37,940 bases of DNA from HGM04593 sp045661205. GTDB lineage: Bacteria; Bacteroidota; Bacteroidia; Bacteroidales; Bacteroidaceae. Made by a program: the position numbers and the translations under genes. Shown here in pieces: positions 17,766 to 24,869 of the stretch. Within the stretch, counting starts at the first letter, position 1, and every line of letters starts with the position of its first letter. The notes beneath the pieces were generated by a model that saw only the letters and a list, made by a program, of their open reading frames with translations, made no database searches and had not been told where the DNA came from. The stretch spans positions 1-37,940 of the forward strand of contig JAZRFE010000037.1 of assembly GCA_045661205.1 (NCBI GenBank), in the 5' to 3' direction.

Positions 17766-19703
17766 TTACTCCTCGTTGGTCTTGTCCTCCTCCACCACAA
17801 GGTTGTCGATGATGAAGTTCTGTCGCTCCATGCTGTTCTTGCCCATGTAGTAGCAGAGCAGGTCATCGACCTTGTCGTCTTTGTGCATGGTCACCTGCTC
17901 CAAACGAATGTCGGAACCTATGAAGTTGCGGAACTCGTCGGGCGAAATTTCTCCCAATCCCTTGAATCGTGTAATCTCGGGGTTGGGCGATAGCTTCTCT
18001 ATTGCCTTAATGCGCTCCTCCTCGCTGTAACAGTAAATGGTCTCGAAGTCGCCTTTCTGCTTGTCGCCGTCGGCTGCCTTTTTGCCTCGCGCCGCCTTGC
18101 GCTTGTTGCGCACGCGGAACAGCGGAGTTTGCAATATGTAAACGTGTCCTTTCTTTATAAGTTCGGGGAAGAATTGCAGGAAGAATGTTATCAACAGCAG
18201 ACGTATGTGCATACCGTCGACGTCGGCATCGGTTGCCACAATCACCTTGTTGTAACGCAGTCCTTCGAGTCCGTCTTCTATGTTCAGTGCAGCTTGCAAC
18301 AGGTTGAACTCCTCGTTCTGATACACAACAGCGCGGCTCAGTCCGTAGGTGTTCAGCGGCTTTCCGCGCAGACTGAACACTGCCTGTGTGTTTGTGTCGC
18401 GGCTCTTGGTTATTGAACCACTCGCCGAGTCACCCTCGGTGATAAAGATGCAACTCTCCTCCTGACGGTCGCCCTTGGGGTCGTTGAGATGTATGCGGCA
18501 GTCGCGCAGTTTGCGGTTGTGCAGGTTCACCTTCTTGGCCTTTTCGCGTGCCTGTTTGGCAAGTCCCGACAGTTCTTTGCGCTCTTTCTCCGATGCAGTA
18601 ATCTTGCGCAGCATCTCCTCGCTTATTTCGGGGTTCTTGTGCAGGAAGTTGTCGAGTTCCACTTTGATGAAGTCTCCGATGAACTTCTTAACGCTGACGC
18701 CTCCGGGTGCCATGTACAGCGAGCCAAGTTTCACCTTTGTCTGACTCTCGAACACAGGCTCCTCCACGTTTACGGCAATGGCTGCCACTATTCCGTTACG
18801 GATGTCGCTGTATTCGAAATTCTTTGCGGTGAAGAAGTCATGTATGGTTGATGCGACAAGCTCCTTGAACGCACTCTGGTGCGTACCGCCCTGCGGGGTA
18901 TGTTGTCCGTTCACAAATGAGTAGTACTCCTCGCCATACTGCTCGGCGTGGGTGATGGCAATCTCTATATCTTCGCCTCTAAGGTGTATGATGGGGTAGA
19001 GTCCCTCGCTGGTCATGTTGTCTGTCAAAAGGTCGGCAAGACCGTTGCGCGATAGTATTCGTTTGCCATTATACAGTATTGTCAGTCCTGTGTTCAGATA
19101 TGTGTAGTTGCGCAGCATTGTCTCGATGAATGCCGGGCGGAACTCATATCCTGCAAACAGTTCGTTGTCGGGGGTAAACGAAATGTAAGTACCGTTCTCG
19201 TCGTTTGTCTTTTCGGTGCGGTCTTCTATGAGAATACCTTTCTCGAAGCTGACGATGCGCACGACTCCCTCGCGGTAGCTGCGTGCTTCGAAACGGCTAC
19301 TTGTGGCGTTCACAGCCTTCAGGCCGACGCCGTTCAATCCCACCGACTTTTTAAATGCTTTGCTGTCGTACTTACCTCCGGTGTTCAGCATGCTCACAGC
19401 CTCTACAAGCTTTCCCTGCGGAATGCCGCGGCCGTAGTCGCGCACTGTGACACTCTTGTTCTCCACTATGTCAATCTCTATGCGCTTTCCCGAATTCATC
19501 TTGAACTCGTCGATGCTGTTGTCGATAACCTCCTTCAGCAGCACGTATATGCCGTCGTCGTTCTGCGAGCCGTCGCCCAACTTTCCAATATACATTCCCG
19601 GACGGGTGCGTATATGTTCCATGTCGTTCAGGTGGCGTATGTTGTCTTCGTTGTATTCCACCGGCTGCTGTGTGTTGTTGTCGAGAAATATATTTTCGTC
19701 CAT
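17766..19703 (-). CDS. parE: DNA topoisomerase IV subunit B
   Basis: This 645-residue type IIA topoisomerase ATPase subunit pairs with ParC to decatenate daughter chromosomes. The GHKL ATPase domain has catalytic E58 and N62 (EVIDN), GRGIP (91-95) and the lid GLNGVGLKAVN (122-132). The transducer lysine is K323 in QTK. The TOPRIM domain has EGDSASGS (423-430) and DADVDG (492-497). The SASGS form, rather than the usual SAGGS, and the downstream KSRDTNTQ pattern match Bacteroidetes ParE rather than GyrB. The partner parC is not in this window. It is the third gene of the reverse operon, with gaps of 7 and 15 bases on its two sides. Confidence 0.93.
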   Translation of the reverse strand: MDENIFLDNNTQQPVEYNEDNIRHLNDMEHIRTRPGMYIGKLGDGSQNDDGIYVLLKEVIDNSIDEFKMNSGKRIEIDIVENKSVTVRDYGRGIPQGKLVEAVSMLNTGGKYDSKAFKKSVGLNGVGLKAVNATSSRFEARSYREGVVRIVSFEKGILIEDRTEKTNDENGTYISFTPDNELFAGYEFRPAFIETMLRNYTYLNTGLTILYNGKRILSRNGLADLLTDNMTSEGLYPIIHLRGEDIEIAITHAEQYGEEYYSFVNGQHTPQGGTHQSAFKELVASTIHDFFTAKNFEYSDIRNGIVAAIAVNVEEPVFESQTKVKLGSLYMAPGGVSVKKFIGDFIKVELDNFLHKNPEISEEMLRKITASEKERKELSGLAKQAREKAKKVNLHNRKLRDCRIHLNDPKGDRQEESCIFITEGDSASGSITKSRDTNTQAVFSLRGKPLNTYGLSRAVVYQNEEFNLLQAALNIEDGLEGLRYNKVIVATDADVDGMHIRLLLITFFLQFFPELIKKGHVYILQTPLFRVRNKRKAARGKKAADGDKQKGDFETIYCYSEEERIKAIEKLSPNPEITRFKGLGEISPDEFRNFIGSDIRLEQVTMHKDDKVDDLLCYYMGKNSMERQNFIIDNLVVEEDKTNEE

Positions 19704-19710
19704 CTGGTAT

Positions 19711-20844
19711 TTATTTTATGCTTTTCTTGTATGCGCGGCGACGTTTGTGCTGCTCTTTCTCAAATAATTCCCACTGTGCCTGCACCTTGGAATTGTCCTC
19801 GAGCTCGGGGTTGCTCTCCACGTCCTTGAATCCCATCTTTATGTAGTTGGGCATAATATCGTTGATGATAATCGCGTTCACACCCTTGCCCTGATACTCA
19901 GGGTCTATTGCCACGATGAGAAAATCTATTCGGGTGGGGCGTTTCAGGAACAGTGCCTTCACTATGTGGAACCATCCGAAGGGGAACAGGCTGCCTTTGG
20001 CCTTTTGCAGAGCCTCGGCAAGCGAGGCGATGGTGATGCCCACTCCCACCAGCTTGTCGTTCTTGTCGGTGACGAGAGAAATCATGCGTCTATCCACAAG
20101 GGGCAGGTACATTTTAATGTATTGTTCTATCTGTTTGTCGCTCAGTGCCGAAAAACCATAGAGCGGCGCGTAGCTTTTGTTTATAAGCTCGAAAATCTCT
20201 TTTCCGTAGCGGTTGGCAAGCTCGCGGTTCGACTTGAAACTTGCAACTTTCAGTTCAAATCTCTTCGCTACCATGCTTGCTATGCGGCCAAACTTCTCGG
20301 GCACCTTCTCGGGCACTTTCAATAGGAATTCTATCCAATCGGTATCCTTTTCGTATCCCAACTTATCCAAGTGTTCGGGGTAGTAAGGATAGTTGTAGAT
20401 GGTTGCCATAGTGCTTATGCGGTCGAAACCCTCGATGAGCATGCCCTCGGGGTCGAGGTCGGTAAATCCCAGAGGGCCCTGAATCTCCTCCATGCCTCTC
20501 TCGCGACCCCACTGTTCCACTCTCTCGAGCAGGGCTTTCGACACCTCTTCGTCGTCTACGAAGTCTATCCATCCAAAGCGCACAGCCTTGATGTTCCACT
20601 TCTCGTTGGCGCGTCTGTTGATGATGGCTGCAACGCGACCCACCACCTTGTCGTCACGCATGGCGAGGAAATATTCCGCCTCGCAGAACTCGAAAGCTGC
20701 GTTGCGCTTGGGGTCGAGTGTACCCTGCATGTCCTCGTAGAGGTCGGGTACCGAGTAGGGGTTGCCTTTATACAGTTCGTAGTTGAAACGAATGAACTGT
20801 TTCAACTCCTTTTGTGTTTTTACGGGTATTATGGTTACTGCCAT
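19711..20844 (-). CDS. GNAT-fold protein of unknown substrate
   Basis: This 377-residue protein contains an N-terminal segment YFLAMRDDKVVGRVAAIINRR and a C-terminal segment IDFLIVAIDPEYQGKGVNAIII. The second resembles the acetyl-CoA pyrophosphate loop of GNAT acyltransferases (Q/RxxGxG/A, here QGKGVN). The overall type, two GNAT-like halves with GPLGFTDLDPEGMLIEGF between them, is widespread in Bacteroidetes and usually left as hypothetical. The substrate is unknown. It lies 7 bases upstream of parE and 15 bases downstream of the antiporter gene, so it is part of the operon. No signal peptide is seen, so it is probably cytoplasmic. Confidence 0.8.
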   Translation of the reverse strand: MAVTIIPVKTQKELKQFIRFNYELYKGNPYSVPDLYEDMQGTLDPKRNAAFEFCEAEYFLAMRDDKVVGRVAAIINRRANEKWNIKAVRFGWIDFVDDEEVSKALLERVEQWGRERGMEEIQGPLGFTDLDPEGMLIEGFDRISTMATIYNYPYYPEHLDKLGYEKDTDWIEFLLKVPEKVPEKFGRIASMVAKRFELKVASFKSNRELANRYGKEIFELINKSYAPLYGFSALSDKQIEQYIKMYLPLVDRRMISLVTDKNDKLVGVGITIASLAEALQKAKGSLFPFGWFHIVKALFLKRPTRIDFLIVAIDPEYQGKGVNAIIINDIMPNYIKMGFKDVESNPELEDNSKVQAQWELFEKEQHKRRRAYKKSIK

Positions 20845-20859
20845 CTTTGTGTATGGTGT

Positions 20860-21822
20860 TTAATTGTTGTAGATGAGATATGCTGTGTATGCAATGTAGC
20901 AGCATGTGAGTATTGCTCCTTCGGTACGTGTGATTGTAGCCTTTCCGCCGAACTTAGCTACAATGTATATGAGCAGGCTCGAAGCTATAAGCACGTAGAA
21001 GTCTACAAAGCTGAATTGTGCCAATCCTATTGGACATATTGTAGCAGTGCAGCCAAGTATTAGGAATATGTTCATGATGTTGCTACCGAGCACGTTGCCC
21101 AAAGCAATACCGGGGCTTTTCTTGCGTGCGGCATTTACCGATACGGCAAGCTCGGGCAGTGAACTTCCTGCCGACACTATTGTGATGCCTATGACAGCCT
21201 CGGAGAGTCCTATTGCTGTTGCGATTTTTGTTGCAGCATCGACAAAAATGTTTCCTCCAATAATCAGGCAAGCGAGTCCGCCGACAATGTATAATGCAAT
21301 TTTCCCAAAGCCCATTGCGACTCCGGTCTCCTCTTCGGCGGCATTGCCATCTTTGGCGATGGAGAATGTGTAGCGTAAGAATATAGCCAGAAAGCATAGC
21401 AACAACATACCCCCTGTGCGGGTGATATACTCACCCGCACAGCTTGCGCCATAAATCATGCTGCCCGACACAAGAGTCAGAGCCACCGCCGACAACAGGT
21501 TGAACGGAATCTCACGCGAAAGCATCTTTCCGCTGAAAGTTATCGGGAATATGAGCGCAGTGACTCCTAAAATGAACAAACCGTTAAAGATGTTACTGCC
21601 GATGATGTTGCCGAGAGATATTCCCGAACTTCCCTTCATTGCCGAACCGAGGCTTATGACAAATTCGGGCAGCGAGGTTCCCAATGCAACTATGGTGAGG
21701 CCTATTACAAGTTCGCTTATCTTGAAATGTCGTGCAAGTGCCGAAGCTCCATCTGTTAGCAGGTTTGCTCCCCAAAGAATGATGGCAAGTGCCACTATAA
21801 AAAATAAAATTGTCAGTATCAT
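20860..21822 (-). CDS. CaCA-family calcium/sodium antiporter
   Basis: This 320-residue integral membrane protein has about ten hydrophobic segments and the two inverted alpha-repeats of the CaCA family. Repeat one has GTSLPEF (48-54) and GNIIGSNIFN (71-80). Repeat two has AGSSLPELAVS (218-228) and GNVLGSNIMN (242-251). The acidic residues in these repeats bind the cation. It resembles E. coli YrbG (ChaA-independent K+-dependent Na+/Ca2+ exchanger type). It heads a five-gene reverse operon and has a good promoter only about 24 bases upstream of its ATG. Ion specificity cannot be read from the sequence. Confidence 0.92.
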   Translation of the reverse strand: MILTILFFIVALAIILWGANLLTDGASALARHFKISELVIGLTIVALGTSLPEFVISLGSAMKGSSGISLGNIIGSNIFNGLFILGVTALIFPITFSGKMLSREIPFNLLSAVALTLVSGSMIYGASCAGEYITRTGGMLLLCFLAIFLRYTFSIAKDGNAAEEETGVAMGFGKIALYIVGGLACLIIGGNIFVDAATKIATAIGLSEAVIGITIVSAGSSLPELAVSVNAARKKSPGIALGNVLGSNIMNIFLILGCTATICPIGLAQFSFVDFYVLIASSLLIYIVAKFGGKATITRTEGAILTCCYIAYTAYLIYNN

Positions 21823-21845
21823 ACTTCTTTTACGTCTTTAGCTTA

Positions 21846-21877
21846 CAAAGATAAAAATAAAAACGTGATTTGTGAAA
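21846..21877 (-). promoter_or_regulatory. Promoter of the antiporter-GNAT-parE-coaD-protease operon
   Basis: On the reverse strand TATCTTTG (21853-21846) matches TAnnTTTG exactly. TTTC (21877-21874) lies 20 bases upstream of it. Transcription would begin near 21840, leaving a leader of under 20 bases. The arrangement is the same as at the glsAB promoter. Confidence 0.7.
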
Positions 21878-21907
21878 AGTTATTCAATATTTCGTGTCTC
21901 CAAATAG

Positions 21908-21945
21908 AAAAAGGCTGGCAGTTTTTCTATTTTGCCAACCTTTTC
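21908..21945 (-). terminator. Terminator after prmA, overlapping the GH92 remnant
   Basis: GGCTGGCA (21913-21920) pairs with TGCCAACC (21933-21940), 8 pairs including one G-U. It is flanked by AAAAA on the left and TTTT on the right, so it can work in both directions. Read on the reverse strand the right arm is followed by TTTTTC. The TAG that closes the GH92-derived frame lies in the loop. Confidence 0.8.
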
Positions 21946-22187
21946 CAGTTTGGTTTTATATTGTCGAACTCTACGATAAAGTAGTTCTTGAAACCGCGCG
22001 GAACGCCACCCGAATTGCGTGTGGAGTGACCGATTAGGCGGTTCTTGCTTTTATCGACCTTTATGTAAGAGCCTCTGTCGAATGCGTCTACTACAATGTA
22101 TGATTGTTCGCTGGATGGGAATGTAAAGCGGAACAGTACGGCACGATCCGTTGGCGAGAACTCGGCAACAACATCATGCTCGACCAA
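21927..22187 (-). pseudogene. Remnant of a GH92 alpha-mannosidase gene
   Basis: The frame encodes about 86 residues that closely resemble an internal part of GH92 (Bacteroidetes alpha-1,2-mannosidase) proteins, about 700 aa when whole. The segments EFSPTDRAVLFRFTFP, VVDAFDRGSYIKV and TRNSGGVPRGFKNYF are typical of the N-terminal beta-sandwich domain. There is no start codon with context, no signal peptide and no catalytic domain. The nominal TTG at 22187 lies 5 bases after the prmA stop, and the frame is open back into prmA. Resemblance ends around FDN and the frame closes in the loop of a terminator. I call it a truncated gene fragment. The family call is from recalled sequence patterns, not a search. 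Confidence 0.7.
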
Positions 22188-22191
22188 AAAT

Positions 22192-23043
22192 TCATTCCTC
22201 CTTTACAAAACGCATCATAGCCCAACGGTTATCCTCGGCAAAGGCCTCGTAGCGCAGCCCGTGGCGCGCAGCTTCGGCCTTAAGTATCTCCATGTCGTCG
22301 GTGTAGAATCCACTGATGAAAATCACCGCCCCCTCGTGCATGCACGCAGCGTAGCTGCCCATGTCGGCAACAAGGATGTTGCGGTTGATGTTAGCAATCA
22401 CGTAGTCGAAAGTATCATCCTCGCGCAGAGCCTCGGCACCACCCAGGCGCACTTCGATGTCCGGGGTGTTGTTAAGCGCGATATTTTCGAGTGCATTCTC
22501 GTAAGCGAACTCGTCGATATCTATCGCAACAACATCCTTTGCGCCATGCTTGCGGGCAAGAATGGCAAGTAGGGCAGTGCCACATCCCATGTCGAGCACG
22601 CTCTTGCCTTCCATGTTCTCGCCCAGAATGGCACGCAGCATGTGGCAGGTAGTCTGGTGGTAGCCTGTGCCGAAAGCCATCTTCGGGTCAATGAGAATGT
22701 CGTAGCGCGCTTTGGGAACGTCGGTGTGGAATGTACTGTGAATAACGCACTCCTCGCCCAATACTATGGGTTGGAAATAGTTCTTTTCCCACTCGGCGTT
22801 CCAATCCTCGCCCTCAATCTCTTCGCTCTCGCAGGTGATGGCAAACCCTTCGAGCGGGAATCCTTTCACCACCTCTTCCACAGCCTCGCTGTCGTATGCA
22901 GCTTTGGGCACGTATGCAGTCAATCCCCACTCTTCGGTTACAAAACTCTCGAAACCTACCTCGGCAAGCAGTGCCGAGAGTACATCTGCTGCGGCCTCCT
23001 CGGCGGGAGTTACCACAAAACTAACTTTTATATAATTGTTCAT
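22192..23043 (-). CDS. prmA: Ribosomal protein L11 methyltransferase
   Basis: This 283-residue SAM-dependent enzyme trimethylates ribosomal protein L11. The N-terminal substrate-recognition domain is followed by the linker EDWNAEWEKNYFQP (about 79-92). The catalytic domain has DPKMAFGTGYHQTT (119-132), the SAM loop VLDMGCGTALLA (149-160), an acidic ribose-binding strand VVAIDIDE and the ANINRNIL active-site block. Length and motifs are standard for the family. The gene stands alone between divergently transcribed rplS and a GH92 fragment. Confidence 0.95.
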   Translation of the reverse strand: MNNYIKVSFVVTPAEEAAADVLSALLAEVGFESFVTEEWGLTAYVPKAAYDSEAVEEVVKGFPLEGFAITCESEEIEGEDWNAEWEKNYFQPIVLGEECVIHSTFHTDVPKARYDILIDPKMAFGTGYHQTTCHMLRAILGENMEGKSVLDMGCGTALLAILARKHGAKDVVAIDIDEFAYENALENIALNNTPDIEVRLGGAEALREDDTFDYVIANINRNILVADMGSYAACMHEGAVIFISGFYTDDMEILKAEAARHGLRYEAFAEDNRWAMMRFVKEE

Positions 23044-23059
23044 AAATTCTTATTTTTTG

Positions 23060-23067
23060 CGAAAATA
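23060..23067 (-). promoter_or_regulatory. Possible -7 box of prmA
   Basis: On the reverse strand this reads TATTTTCG, one base off TAnnTTTG, 16 bases before the prmA ATG. No clear -33 box is seen. A near-leaderless prmA transcript is the implication. Confidence 0.35.
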
Positions 23068-23192
23068 GTACAAATAAATGAATAGTGCAGATGTTGTGTT
23101 GAAAAAGTGTGCATATTTTGCAGTTGCGGGTGGCAACGGCTTGGTAATTTGCGTGGAGCGTGGTACAATTATAAAGAAATATGGCTCATGCG

Positions 23193-23223
23193 CTTGTTAT
23201 TTAAGGAATTTTCCCTATCTTTG
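23193..23223 (+). promoter_or_regulatory. Promoter of rplS
   Basis: TATCTTTG (23216-23223) is an exact TAnnTTTG match, with CTTG (23193-23196) 19 bases upstream. The start point near 23229 leaves a leader of about 80 bases, which holds a small hairpin (TCAAG pairing with CTTGA) and could carry translational control by a ribosomal protein. That last point is conjecture. Confidence 0.68.
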
Positions 23224-23309
23224 CACCCGCTTTCTGCGTAATCGCTGTCAAGGAAGAGTAACTTGATATGTTGCGCCGGAGAGATAAACAATTTTTTAAT
23301 ACCAATATA

Positions 23310-23609
23310 ATGGATTTACTTAAAATTGCTAAAGAAGCATTTGCAACAGACGTTAAACGCGAGTTGAACTTCAATCCCGGTGACACAATCACTGTGGCTT
23401 ACAAAATTATCGAGGGTACAAAAGAGCGTATTCAGCTCTACCGTGGTGTAGTTATCCGCATCTGCGGTCACGGCGAGGAGAAACGTTTCACAGTACGTAA
23501 AATGTCAGGTACAGTAGGCGTTGAGCGTATCTTCCCCTTGAACTCACCTGCAATCGACAGCATCACTGTTAACAAGTATGGTCGTGTTCGTCGCGCTAAA
23601 CTTTACTAG
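23310..23609 (+). CDS. rplS: 50S ribosomal protein L19, interrupted by in-frame TAG at codon 100
   Basis: The first 99 codons give a normal L19: FNPGDTITV, ERIQLYRGVVI, KRFTVRKMSG, GVERIFPLNSP and VRRAKLY. L19 sits at the 30S-50S interface and helps form intersubunit bridges. In normal L19 the sequence continues KLYYLR plus a basic tail. Here the second tyrosine codon is TAG (23607-23609), one base away from TAC. The next 16 codons encode the expected tail in the same frame up to TAA at 23658-23660. So the translated product is 99 residues instead of about 116 unless TAG is read through. The ATG at 23310 is chosen by homology; the ATG at 23268 adds 14 unconserved residues. The terminator and promoter are intact. 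Confidence 0.92.
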   Translation: MDLLKIAKEAFATDVKRELNFNPGDTITVAYKIIEGTKERIQLYRGVVIRICGHGEEKRFTVRKMSGTVGVERIFPLNSPAIDSITVNKYGRVRRAKLY

Positions 23610-23660
23610 TTGCGTGCACTTACAGGTAAGAAAGCTCGTATCAAAGAGATCAAGAAGTAA
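23610..23660 (+). other. Orphaned in-frame C-terminal tail of L19
   Basis: These 16 sense codons plus TAA continue the rplS frame after the TAG. They encode LRALTGKKARIKEIKK, which is the conserved basic L19 tail that contacts rRNA. The conservation shows that the stop is recent, suppressed, or an error in the sequence. No start codon allows separate translation. Confidence 0.9.
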
Positions 23661-23672
23661 TTCTTCTGTCGC

Positions 23673-23716
23673 AAAACATAAAAAGCTGCCTCTTTTGGGG
23701 CAGCTTTTTATGTTTT
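23673..23716 (+). terminator. rplS terminator, 18-bp perfect stem
   Basis: Bases 23673-23690 (ending AAAAAGCTGCC) and 23699-23716 (starting GGCAGCTTTTT) are perfect reverse complements around an 8-base loop, followed by more T. The A-rich left arm also supports termination of the convergent DUF2007 gene on the reverse strand. Confidence 0.93.
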
Positions 23717-23728
23717 TTATAGGACTAT

Positions 23729-23980
23729 TCAATTATACGGTACCGACGACAGCGAATTTGTAGAAATCAGTTTGACTGCAAAATCTCTATCTTTCATGTG
23801 GACAAGTACCCACACTTCGCCTCCCAATGTTGCATATGGTGATGTTACGGCCGAGAGGGTATCGTTCTCCAGCATGCTTGTAATGTGATTCGACTCCAGC
23901 AAACCCTGTATTATCTGTGCTTGCCACAGGCTTCCGCTAAAAACCTTTACCAATTTGTGTTGCGATTCTTTCTCTGACAT
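23729..23980 (-). CDS. DUF2007-type small protein
   Basis: This 83-residue protein begins MSEKESQHKLVKVFSGSLWQAQIIQGLLES. The pattern of a short strand, a helix containing WQAQIIQGLLE and EVWVLVHMKDRDFAVKLI fits the DUF2007 (putative signal-transducing) family, whose function is not known. The start at 23980 is supported by a strong AGGAGG sequence five bases upstream, which is unusual for this phylum. An in-frame ATG farther upstream (24124) would add 48 residues of low-complexity, unconserved sequence. The gene runs convergent to rplS and divergent from frr. Confidence 0.78.
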   Translation of the reverse strand: MSEKESQHKLVKVFSGSLWQAQIIQGLLESNHITSMLENDTLSAVTSPYATLGGEVWVLVHMKDRDFAVKLISTNSLSSVPYN

Positions 23981-23985
23981 AATTA

Positions 23986-23991
23986 CCTCCT
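23986..23991 (-). promoter_or_regulatory. Strong Shine-Dalgarno sequence of the DUF2007 gene
   Basis: The reverse strand reads AGGAGG followed by five bases and then ATG at 23980. It decides the start codon. Most other genes in the window have A/T-rich leaders with no such sequence. Confidence 0.75.
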
Positions 23992-24174
23992 TTTCTTTTG
24001 TAAATAACAATGTGTGCGACCTATTGTTTTTCTCTTTGCAATGGTGTTGCAAAAAGTGGGAATCGGCGTGTGATGTCTCTGCGAATTTAATGATAAAAGA
24101 GATAAAAAAAGCGGAGCAGCTCATTTTTAATTATTAAAAATAGTTAAACGTCGCTCATCTTTCCGCTTTATCAC

Positions 24175-24190
24175 TATTTTTGCAAATATA
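24175..24190. promoter_or_regulatory. Overlapping divergent -7 boxes (frr and DUF2007 gene)
   Basis: Forward TATTTTTG (24175-24182) and reverse TATATTTG (24190-24183) both match TAnnTTTG and abut to form the near palindrome TATTTTTGCAAATATA. Clear -33 boxes are not visible on either side. The forward start would lie near 24188, giving frr a leader of about 115 bases. Confidence 0.5.
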
Positions 24191-24304
24191 AAAAATGTAA
24201 AAACAGACTGTGTCAGCAGACGCGGTTTTGTGAGCAGTTGCTTGCCGGTGCATGATGTTATTTGCAGGCTCTGCCGATAAATGTATAACCATAAAACAAA
24301 TACC

Positions 24305-24865
24305 ATGTTAGACGTAAAATCTTGTTTGAATGACTGCGAGGAGATGATGGAGATGGCAGTAATGCACCTCGAAGACGAGTTTTCTCATATACGCGCCGGT
24401 AAGGCCAATGTTCACATTCTCGATTGTGTGAGAGTGAACTCTTACGGTTCCGAGGTACCCATCAACAATGTTGCTACAATCACCACTCCCGATATGCGCA
24501 CAATCAACATCAAACCCTGGGACAAGAACATGTTCAGTGCCATTGAGAAGGCTATCATCGACTCACCCGTAGGCATCATGCCCGCGAATAACGGCGAGGT
24601 TATCATCTTGGCTATTCCTCCTTTGACCGGTGAGCGTCGTCAGCAGCTTGTAAAGCAGTGTGCCAAGGAGATGGAGACTGCAAAGATAAGCATCCGCAAC
24701 GCACGTCGCGACGGCATCGACACTCTCAAGAAAGCCATCAAGGACGGTCTGCCCGAGGATATGGAGAAAGATGGTGAGGAGAGCTTGCAGAAAATTCACG
24801 ACAAGTTTATCAAGAAGGCAGAAGAGCTCTTTGCTGCAAAAGAGAAAGAAATCATGACAGTGTAG
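24305..24865 (+). CDS. frr: Ribosome recycling factor
   Basis: This 186-residue protein works with EF-G to split post-termination ribosomes. Conserved blocks are HIRAGKANVHILD near the N-terminus, the NIKPWDKNMFSAIEKAI hinge region, PPLTGERRQQLVK and the RNARRDG helix. The ATG at 24305 gives the canonical length; the ATG at 24281 would add eight unconserved residues. rsgA follows after 4 bases, so two ribosome-cycle factors are cotranscribed. It ends in a tandem TAG TAA. Confidence 0.97.
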   Translation: MLDVKSCLNDCEEMMEMAVMHLEDEFSHIRAGKANVHILDCVRVNSYGSEVPINNVATITTPDMRTINIKPWDKNMFSAIEKAIIDSPVGIMPANNGEVIILAIPPLTGERRQQLVKQCAKEMETAKISIRNARRDGIDTLKKAIKDGLPEDMEKDGEESLQKIHDKFIKKAEELFAAKEKEIMTV

Positions 24866-24869
24866 TAAA

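Larger units (their letters stand above)
23981..24304. other. 324-base intergenic region between DUF2007 gene and frr
   Basis: The region holds the AGGAGG of the DUF2007 gene, a symmetrical pair of -7 boxes at 24175-24190, and a second possible reverse -7 box at 24082-24089 (TAAATTCG on the reverse strand). The 110 bases before frr would be its 5' leader. I see no credible ORF, tRNA or terminator here. Confidence 0.6.

Noticed and set aside
17385..17993. 202-codon forward ORF across coaD and parE
   Set aside because: It is antisense to two essential genes whose motifs are clear. The frame has no family pattern.
23607..23609. Genome-wide reassignment of TAG as explanation for the rplS stop
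   Set aside because: TAG ends several other genes here (12912-12914, 15679-15681, 25797-25799, 27767-27769, 34115-34117), where the families end as expected.
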